This document shows, piece by piece, positions 9,757-15,976 of a stretch of DNA of 30,723 bases. Each line of letters opens with the position of its first letter. Position 1 is the stretch's first letter. This DNA comes from Clostridia bacterium (GTDB taxonomy: Bacteria; Bacillota; Clostridia; Christensenellales; Aristaeellaceae): contig CAAEUQ010000165.1 in assembly GCA_900759005.1 (NCBI GenBank), positions 1 to 30,723 on the forward strand. Reading direction: 5' to 3'. The notes beneath the pieces were generated by a model. It searched no databases, was not told the origin of the DNA, and saw only the letters and a list, made by a program, of their open reading frames with translations. The translations under genes and the position numbers were made by a program.

Positions 9757-9785
9757 ATTATAGCGCGCATTCGCCGCCGCGTCAA
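9757..9785 (-). promoter_or_regulatory. Sigma-A promoter of the cysS T-box leader
   Basis: On the minus strand TTGACG (9785-9780) and TATAAT (9762-9757) are separated by 17 bases. It lies directly after the udk stop codon, and no terminator is seen between udk and this promoter. Confidence 0.87.
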
Positions 9786-9796
9786 GGCGGGAAGCG

Positions 9797-10408
9797 TTAT
9801 TTTTCGAGAAGTCCGGAATTGATATAGTGGGCGAGAATGTCCACGATTCGGGCATTCTTGCCGCCCTGCGCGACGATCAGATCGGCGTAATTGACATAAT
9901 TGCGGATATACTTTTCATACATCGGGCGCACGGAATCGAGATACTGCTTGTAAATACCGTCGATTTCGCGACCACGATCGCGAATATCGCGCTTCACGCG
10001 GCGCAGCAGGCATACGTCGGGATCAACCTGAATGTAAATCTTGAAATCCAGCAGTTCGCGCACGGCAGGATCATAAAATACGTGAATGCCCTCAATCAGA
10101 ACTACGTCTGCGGGGTAAATCACCGTTCCGGAATCGCAGCGGCGGTGCATCGTGTAATCATAATCCTTCGCGAGAATCGGTTTGCCGGCGCGCAGGTCGT
10201 TCAGATCGGAAATCAGTGCGCTGTGCTCGAACGCGTCAGGCTCGTCGTAATTGATGCGCTCACGTTCCTCGAACGTCATATCGGGGTGATCCTTGTAATA
10301 GGAATCCTGCTTTAAGTAAATGCATCGCTGGTCAAGCCGGTCCGCCAGTTCCTTTGCGAGCGTGGATTTGCCGCTCCCGCTCGCGCCGCATATTCCGATG
10401 GTCAGCAT
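9797..10408 (-). CDS. udk: Uridine kinase
   Basis: Phosphorylates uridine (and cytidine) for pyrimidine salvage. The 203 residues match the normal length. They show the P-loop GASGSGKST (residues 9-17), the YYKDHPDMTFEERERINYDEPDAF substrate segment, and the VVLIEGIHVF strand, followed by RRVKRDIRDRGR, the family lid region. The ATG at 10408 follows GGAGG. It is the last gene of a leftward run after the acetyltransferase (82-base gap) and reads toward the cysS leader. Confidence 0.93.
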   Translation of the reverse strand: MLTIGICGASGSGKSTLAKELADRLDQRCIYLKQDSYYKDHPDMTFEERERINYDEPDAFEHSALISDLNDLRAGKPILAKDYDYTMHRRCDSGTVIYPADVVLIEGIHVFYDPAVRELLDFKIYIQVDPDVCLLRRVKRDIRDRGREIDGIYKQYLDSVRPMYEKYIRNYVNYADLIVAQGGKNARIVDILAHYINSGLLEK

Positions 10409-10490
10409 GGATCAAGTCGCCTCCGCAATCTTTTGTATGTATCTTAACACATTACAGCCGCAATTACAAGCCGAAACTGCGTTTTCCCGT

Positions 10491-11300
10491 TCAGCGAGGA
10501 TTGATATCGATGCCGGGGTAGCGCATCAGCAGTTCCGCCTGCTTAAAGCCGACGCTTCTCATCAGCTTCAATACGTGCGGATACCGCGCGCGCACGCTTG
10601 CCTCGGCGCAATAGAGATTCTGACGCTCGAAGCAATCGCACGCCAGCGACAGCAGATATTTGCCTACGCCCATATTCCGCCAGCGCTTTGCAACCTGAAA
10701 ATATCCGATTTCGCCGGCGTAGCCTTCGCGCCAGATCAGCGCTTCCGCCATGATTCCGTCATCCGCGAGCATCAGAATGCGCTGAAAATTTCGGTGATTT
10801 GTATAGCTGTCCAGCCAGCCCATGCCATAGCGCGTTCCATACAGAAGATTCATTCGCTGAAGGCAGTATTTGCGCTCCTGCGGATTGGAAAGGTCGTCGT
10901 AAACCACGTCCGCGCCCTCGGGCAGCGGGAAATCGCGCTCGGTCGGCAGGCGCATCTGCATCCGCACCAGACCGTCGTTATCGATGAATCCAAGTGCCGT
11001 CAGCGCATCCAGCAATTCGTCGTCGTCCGGATCCAGCTGCGCATACAGCCGGCAGAACTGTTCCGATTCCGCACAGAGTTTCTTTGCCCGCGCGACCGCC
11101 GCGCCCAGCAGTCGATCCGGCACTGGCGGATTGCCCAGATCCAGCAACACCTGAAGCGGACGCAGCGGGAACATCACCGAAAGCTCCTCCGGGATAATTT
11201 CCGCTCTGCCGAGTTCATTGCCGGTTCTTTCATCGATCGCGAGAAACGTGTTTTCATTCCATCGTCCGCTTGACTTGTCCCGTTCGTGTCTGAGAATCAT
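10491..11300 (-). CDS. GNAT-family N-acetyltransferase, probably two GNAT modules
   Basis: A 269-residue protein whose C-terminal half has the acetyl-CoA binding signature RWRNMGVGKYLLSLA followed by a family-like end (VLKLMRSVGF). The N-terminal half (residues 1-120) ends in LTALGFIDNDGLVRM, which resembles the end of a second, degenerate GNAT fold. The substrate cannot be read from sequence. The ATG at 11300 has GAGGG upstream. It starts 30 bases after the guaA-like gene, so it is probably co-transcribed with it and udk. Confidence 0.75.
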   Translation of the reverse strand: MILRHERDKSSGRWNENTFLAIDERTGNELGRAEIIPEELSVMFPLRPLQVLLDLGNPPVPDRLLGAAVARAKKLCAESEQFCRLYAQLDPDDDELLDALTALGFIDNDGLVRMQMRLPTERDFPLPEGADVVYDDLSNPQERKYCLQRMNLLYGTRYGMGWLDSYTNHRNFQRILMLADDGIMAEALIWREGYAGEIGYFQVAKRWRNMGVGKYLLSLACDCFERQNLYCAEASVRARYPHVLKLMRSVGFKQAELLMRYPGIDINPR

Positions 11301-11330
11301 ATCGCCCTCGTTGGTTTGTCTTTTGAATTC

Positions 11331-12788
11331 TTATTCCCACTCGCTGAATGCCGACGGTTTGCCGGTTACGTCGTAGAGTACGTGGTTGATACCCGGCACC
11401 TGCGTTGTGATCTGCTGTACGGCGCGGTCGAACAGATCGTACGGCAGCTTCGCGATCGTTACGCCCGAAGCGTCCGAATCCACGACGGCGCGCAGCGCAC
11501 ACGCATATTCCTGCATAATCCGACCCGCGCGCATTCCGGGCAGCAGCATATCCGTCAGAATTACGAAATATTGCCGCAACTTCCGATCAAGTCCGGATTC
11601 AACGATCTCCGCACGGAAAATCGCATCCGCTTCGCGCAAAAGCGCGAGCTTTTCCTCCGTAACCTCGCCGATGATGCGTACAGCTAGCCCCGCACCGGGA
11701 AACGGCTGTCGATTCAGGAGTTCTTTCGGAACGCCCAGTGTCTCGCCAACATAGCGCACCTCGTCCTTAAACAGCATCCGCAGCGGTTCGATTCTTTTCA
11801 AGCCGCCCGCTTCGCGCTCCAATGGATTTGCGAGCAGATCCGAATAGATCGTGCCCTCGATTACGTATTCCGCATTCGGGTGCGCGCTGGCTTCAATCTG
11901 AATTGCCTCGGCAAACTGCTTTTGAATTGCGCGCCGCTTTTCCGCCGGATCCGTAACGCCCGCGAGCGCTTCGAGCACGCGTTCGCGCGCGTCGACCACG
12001 ATCAGCTCCATTCCAAGCTGTTCGCGAAAATTGTGTGAAACGGTTTCCGCTTCGCCCTTGCGCATCAGGCCCGTATCCACAAACACGCATTTCAGCCGAT
12101 CACCAATCGCTTGATTGAGCAGCATCGCGCATACCGTTGAATCCACACCGCCGGAGATTGCCATGATCGCTTCGGAATCGCCAATCTTCTCGCGCAGATA
12201 TTTCTTTTCGTTTTCGATATAGTATTCCGGCGACCAGAACGCATCGCAGCCGCAGACGCCGCCGGCGAAATTCATCAGAATCCGCGCGCCATCCGGGTCG
12301 TTCGTCTCCGCGTAAAACTGAAGCCCGTAGAGATTGCGCGAAAGATCGGCAAACGCCGGCGTCAGTCCGTCCGCAGTTGTCGCGATCGGTTCACAGCCGT
12401 CCGGCAGCTGAAGCGCGTCGATCCGTTCAAAGAAGCGATCGCTCTCGCCGAGCCCGTCGAACAGGGGGCAGGGGAGAAATTCAATCTGCGACGCGCGATT
12501 GGTCAGCAGCGCTCCTTCACACGCCGCGCCCAGCGCCTGCGCCATTTTCCGCGCGCAATCGCCCATGGCGAGCACGGGAATGCCGAGATTCAGCACACCC
12601 TCGTCGAACGGACGCTGCGAAGGTCCACCCGCGAGCAGAATCCCGCGCGGCGCCTTTTTGCGGATACTTTCGAGGGAAATCGCCCCCGAATGAATCTCTG
12701 AATAGAAATTCTGACCGCGCAGCTTTCGCGCCATTGCCTGCGCCTGACCGCCGCCAAAGTCCAGAACCAGAATGAAATCGTTTTGCAT
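11331..12788 (-). CDS. GMP synthase-like protein with degenerate glutaminase domain
   Basis: Canonical GuaA makes GMP from XMP, ATP and glutamine. This 485-residue protein has the full layout: N-terminal GATase-like domain (1-180), ATP pyrophosphatase domain with P-loop SGGVDST (212-218), and C-terminal dimerisation domain (QPFPGAGLAVR, ending SEWE). The glutaminase site is lost: the nucleophile elbow reads PVLAMGDCA, with Gly76 in the Cys place, and QFHPE has become QFYAE (Tyr159). The KSHHNVGGLP loop found in standard GuaA is missing; residues 320-332 read about a dozen residues shorter with only AGGLKR. It may be ammonia-dependent or act on another substrate. The ATG at 12788 is chosen because GAGGAG lies seven bases upstream. 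It follows the MazG-like gene by 19 bases. Confidence 0.85.
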   Translation of the reverse strand: MQNDFILVLDFGGGQAQAMARKLRGQNFYSEIHSGAISLESIRKKAPRGILLAGGPSQRPFDEGVLNLGIPVLAMGDCARKMAQALGAACEGALLTNRASQIEFLPCPLFDGLGESDRFFERIDALQLPDGCEPIATTADGLTPAFADLSRNLYGLQFYAETNDPDGARILMNFAGGVCGCDAFWSPEYYIENEKKYLREKIGDSEAIMAISGGVDSTVCAMLLNQAIGDRLKCVFVDTGLMRKGEAETVSHNFREQLGMELIVVDARERVLEALAGVTDPAEKRRAIQKQFAEAIQIEASAHPNAEYVIEGTIYSDLLANPLEREAGGLKRIEPLRMLFKDEVRYVGETLGVPKELLNRQPFPGAGLAVRIIGEVTEEKLALLREADAIFRAEIVESGLDRKLRQYFVILTDMLLPGMRAGRIMQEYACALRAVVDSDASGVTIAKLPYDLFDRAVQQITTQVPGINHVLYDVTGKPSAFSEWE

Positions 12789-12807
12789 AGCGCACTCCTC
12801 GCTTTTA

Positions 12808-13164
12808 TCAGCGCTTTTTTTCGCCCGGCTTTGCGGGACGGCGATCGACAATATCGATCTTGCGCAGAATCTGTTCGGTGATATCAATATTCAGCGTTCG
12901 CGTGAGCTGAAGACCGTACATCATCACGTCCGCGAATTCCTCGGCAATCGCATTCAGTCGATCCGGATCTTCGCCGCGCATCAGCGCTCGAACGTCTTCC
13001 GGATTCAGCCATTGAAAATGCTCCAGCAGCTCGCTCATCTCGACGGTCATCGCCATTGCGACCTGCTGCGGATTTTGAACGCCGTCCTCGCCCCAGCCCT
13101 TTCGCAGGCAAAGTTCGTGGATGCGCTGCTTGAGCGTTTGAATCGTCGTATTGGAATCGTTCAT
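12808..13164 (-). CDS. MazG-like nucleotide pyrophosphohydrolase
   Basis: A 118-residue all-alpha NTP pyrophosphohydrolase of the MazG-like type, which turns (d)NTPs into NMPs and PPi, often as house-cleaning of non-canonical nucleotides. The metal-binding pattern is seen as EMSELLEHFQW (first ExxE) and EEFADVMMY (second ExxD). The C-terminus is a short basic tail. It is the first gene after a good promoter and precedes the GuaA-like gene, acetyltransferase and udk in the same direction. Its real substrate is not predictable. Confidence 0.87.
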   Translation of the reverse strand: MNDSNTTIQTLKQRIHELCLRKGWGEDGVQNPQQVAMAMTVEMSELLEHFQWLNPEDVRALMRGEDPDRLNAIAEEFADVMMYGLQLTRTLNIDITEQILRKIDIVDRRPAKPGEKKR

Positions 13165-13205
13165 CGTATCGCGCCCTTTCAGCGGGATTTCACAATATTG
13201 CCTAG

Positions 13206-13234
13206 ATTATATCACACTTTCAGCAGATATGCAA
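13206..13234 (-). promoter_or_regulatory. Sigma-A promoter of the mazG-like/guaA-like/GNAT/udk run
   Basis: On the minus strand TTGCAT (13234-13229) and TATAAT (13211-13206) are 17 bases apart, and TGA before the -10 makes an extended -10. It lies just after the stop of the pentapeptide-repeat gene. Confidence 0.82.
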
Positions 13235-13236
13235 TC

Positions 13237-13881
13237 CTACGCCAGAATATGCACGCCGAACAGAGAAAGTACCTCCGGAGCCTGTAAAATGGACACCGTA
13301 ACGCCGCGCAGCGCTTCCGCGGAGGCGGAGATGTTCTCGATTTCCGAATCCGAAAGGTTTATGCCGGCAAGACTGCATTCGCGCAGCTGAGCGCCGTTTA
13401 ATTTGCAGCGTGCAATCGACCATTGCTTCGGCTTAATACCGAAAAGCATACTTTCGCTTAAATCGCAGCCCGACCATTCACAGCGTTCGAGCTTTGAATC
13501 GGAAAAGGACGCATAACGGAGCGCGCAATCGGAAAGGAGCGTGTCGCGCAGGAGCATCCGATCGAACGCGCAGCCACTCATTCGGCAATCGGTGAAGATG
13601 CAGCGAATCAGCGTTCCGTCGCGAAACGCCACGCCAGAAAGATCGCAGTGGACGAATTTACAATCGGAAAAATGAATCCTTCCAACCTCCAAATCGGAAA
13701 ATCGAACGCTCTTGAACCGGCAGGAGGAAAATTCAAGCTCCGTGCATGAAACGTCCGAAAGCGAATCGCGTTCAAATTCAAGCGCTTCAACCGCTTCGCC
13801 TTCCGAAACGGCGCGCTGAACAGCTTCGGAAAGCGGGTTTTCGCTCTTTTCCGCAAAAATTTTCGGCGAAATTCGATTCAT
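13237..13881 (-). CDS. Pentapeptide-repeat protein
   Basis: A 214-residue protein. Residues about 40-185 are successive five-residue units with Leu, Phe or Ile at the centre and small or polar residues at i-2 (for example SGVAF, SGCAF, SGCDL, NGAQL, AGINL), as in right-handed quadrilateral beta-helices. Many units carry Cys, Ser or Asp. It has no signal peptide or membrane segment, so it is cytoplasmic. Qnr and MfpA proteins of this fold mimic DNA and bind type II topoisomerases; the divergent neighbour here is a topoisomerase operon, which makes such a role worth testing but does not prove it. The ATG at 13881 has GGGAGGG upstream; an earlier in-frame ATG at 13974 precedes the promoter. Confidence 0.88.
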   Translation of the reverse strand: MNRISPKIFAEKSENPLSEAVQRAVSEGEAVEALEFERDSLSDVSCTELEFSSCRFKSVRFSDLEVGRIHFSDCKFVHCDLSGVAFRDGTLIRCIFTDCRMSGCAFDRMLLRDTLLSDCALRYASFSDSKLERCEWSGCDLSESMLFGIKPKQWSIARCKLNGAQLRECSLAGINLSDSEIENISASAEALRGVTVSILQAPEVLSLFGVHILA

Positions 13882-13903
13882 AGAATTCCCTCCCTTTTCA
13901 TGG

Positions 13904-13932
13904 ATTATAGCACAATCCGTTCCTTTGGACAA
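13904..13932 (-). promoter_or_regulatory. Sigma-A promoter of the pentapeptide-repeat gene
   Basis: On the minus strand TTGTCC (13932-13927) and TATAAT (13909-13904) are 17 bases apart, with TGC before the -10 (extended -10). The start codon is 23 bases on. Confidence 0.82.
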
Positions 13933-13952
13933 AATATCCATTAAAATTAACC

Positions 13953-13974
13953 TTGATCGTGTATAATAGATCAA
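13953..13974 (+). promoter_or_regulatory. -10 region of the topoisomerase operon inside an inverted repeat
   Basis: TATAAT at 13962-13967 is flanked by the arms TTGATC (13953-13958) and GATCAA (13969-13974). The start codon is 30 bases after the -10. No good -35 hexamer lies 16-18 bases upstream. The symmetric arms around the -10 look like an operator, or a supercoiling-sensitive element; neither is shown. Confidence 0.6.
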
Positions 13975-13996
13975 ATGCTTTATAATGGAGGGTAAT

Positions 13997-15961
13997 ATGG
14001 CAAAGACCTATTCCGCCGTTGATATACAGATTCTGGAAGGGCTGGACGCGGTGCGTATGCGCCCGGGAATGTATATCGGTTCAACGGGCAGCCGCGGACT
14101 GCACCACATGATTTGGGAAATCGTCGACAACGCGATCGACGAAGCGGCGAACGGCTACGCAACCGAGATTACCGTGACGCTGAAGAAGGACGGTTCCTGC
14201 GAAGTTACCGACAACGGCCGCGGCATTCCGACAGACATTCATCCGCAGCTCGGCGTATCCGCCGTCGAGGTGGTCTATACCCAGCTCCACGCGGGCGGCA
14301 AATTCAACGATAAGAATTACGCCTATTCCGGCGGCCTGCACGGCGTAGGCGCGTCGGTCGTCAACGCGCTGTCCGAATGGCTGGTCGTGGACGTTTATCA
14401 GAATTACACGCACTATCAGCAGCGGTTTGAATCGATTACCGATCCGAAAACGGGAAAGATTATCTCTGGTCATCCGATGGCGCTGCTTGCGAAGGTTGGA
14501 AACACCCGAAAGCGCGGCACGCAGGTCTGCTTTAAGCCTGATCCGCGCGTATTCGAGGATACGCATTTTCAATCCGACATCGTGCGCCGCCGCGTGCGCG
14601 AGCTTGCGTATCTGAACAAGGGCGTAAAATTCGTATTTACCGACGAACGCGCGCGCGACACGGACAAACGCGTTTTCGAATACTGCTACGAGGGCGGCAT
14701 CGCCGATTTCGTCAAATACCTGAATACCGACAAGACGGCGATTACCGATCCGATCGTGTTCGAAGCCATGCGCGACGGTCTGCTCGTCCGCGTTGCGATT
14801 CAGTATACCGATTCGTACACGGAGAACATCTATTCGTTCGTCAATAATGTGCCCACGCCTGAGGGCGGCACACATGAAATCGCATTCAAAACGGCGGTTA
14901 CGAAGGCGTTTAACGATTACGCGCGCAGAATCGGCGCGATCAAGGAAAAAGAAGCGAACCTTTCCGGCGACGATTTCCGCGAGGGCATGACCGCTGTGGT
15001 CTATGCGGGCGTAAAGAATCCGCAGTTTGAGGGACAGACGAAGGGCAGACTCGGCAATACCGAGGTCAAACCCGTATTCGAAGCGGTGTGTCTTGAAAAG
15101 CTGTCGGTATATCTGGATGATCTGAAGCATCAGGAATTTGCGCAAAGGATTGTAGAAAAGGCGATTAAGGCGGCGAAGGTCCGCGAAGCGTCGCGCAAGG
15201 CGCGGGAGATTGCGCGCGCAAAGAACGCACTGGAAGCTGCGCCGCTGGTGGGCAAGCTTTCGAGCTGCACCGGCAAAAAGGCGGAGCAGAACGAGCTGTT
15301 CATCGTCGAGGGCGATTCGGCAGGCGGCAGCGCGAAGCAGGGGCGCGACCGGCATTTTCAGGCGATTCTTCCGCTGCGCGGAAAGCCGCTGAACGTTGAA
15401 AAGAAGCGGCTGGATCAGGTGCTGGCGAACGAGGAATTCCGTTCGCTGATTACCGCGCTCGGCACCGGCATCGGCGAAGAATTCGATATTACGAAGCTGA
15501 AATACAATCGCGTCATCATTCTCTCGGACGCCGATCAGGATGGCGCACACATCCGCGCGATTCTGCTGACGTTCTTCTTCCGCTATATGCGCGAGCTGGT
15601 TACGGAAGGGCACGTCTATATCGGTATGCCGCCGCTTTATAAGGTCGCCAAGGGTGGAAAAACGATCTATTGCTATGATGACAACGCACTGCCTGCGGCA
15701 ATCAAATCGATCGGGCGCGGCTATACGCTGCAAAGATACAAGGGCTTGGGCGAAATGAATCCCGAGCAGCTGTGGGAGACGACGATGAATCCCGATGGCA
15801 GAAAGCTGATGCAGGTTACGATCGAGGATCTGACCGAAGCCGATCGCCGCGTCACCGTGCTGATGGGCGATAAGGTCGAGCCGCGCAAGGCGTATATCAG
15901 CGCTTACGCAAATTTCAACAAGCAGGACGATTTCAAGCCTGTCACTGAATCCGATCGTTAA
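13997..15961 (+). CDS. parE: Type IIA DNA topoisomerase subunit B (probably ParE of topoisomerase IV)
   Basis: ATPase subunit that works with the next gene product to pass DNA duplexes through each other. The 654 residues show the GHKL ATPase domain (EIVDNAIDEA, DNGRGIP, GGLHGVGASVVNALS), the transducer domain, and the TOPRIM domain with VEGDSAGGSAKQGRDR, LSDADQDGAHIR and YKGLGEMN. The gyrase form usually has DADVDG where this has DADQDG, and the partner lacks the main GyrA box, so ParE is favoured over GyrB. The ATG at 13997 has GGAGGG five bases upstream; the ATG at 13985 would put that site inside the gene. The parC start follows after 15 bases. Confidence 0.85.
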   Translation: MAKTYSAVDIQILEGLDAVRMRPGMYIGSTGSRGLHHMIWEIVDNAIDEAANGYATEITVTLKKDGSCEVTDNGRGIPTDIHPQLGVSAVEVVYTQLHAGGKFNDKNYAYSGGLHGVGASVVNALSEWLVVDVYQNYTHYQQRFESITDPKTGKIISGHPMALLAKVGNTRKRGTQVCFKPDPRVFEDTHFQSDIVRRRVRELAYLNKGVKFVFTDERARDTDKRVFEYCYEGGIADFVKYLNTDKTAITDPIVFEAMRDGLLVRVAIQYTDSYTENIYSFVNNVPTPEGGTHEIAFKTAVTKAFNDYARRIGAIKEKEANLSGDDFREGMTAVVYAGVKNPQFEGQTKGRLGNTEVKPVFEAVCLEKLSVYLDDLKHQEFAQRIVEKAIKAAKVREASRKAREIARAKNALEAAPLVGKLSSCTGKKAEQNELFIVEGDSAGGSAKQGRDRHFQAILPLRGKPLNVEKKRLDQVLANEEFRSLITALGTGIGEEFDITKLKYNRVIILSDADQDGAHIRAILLTFFFRYMRELVTEGHVYIGMPPLYKVAKGGKTIYCYDDNALPAAIKSIGRGYTLQRYKGLGEMNPEQLWETTMNPDGRKLMQVTIEDLTEADRRVTVLMGDKVEPRKAYISAYANFNKQDDFKPVTESDR

Positions 15962-15976
15962 GGAAGGAGGAGCGAT

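Noticed and set aside
13981..13986. Second TATAAT just before parE
   Set aside because: It overlaps the ribosome binding site region, has no -35 at a proper distance and would leave almost no leader.
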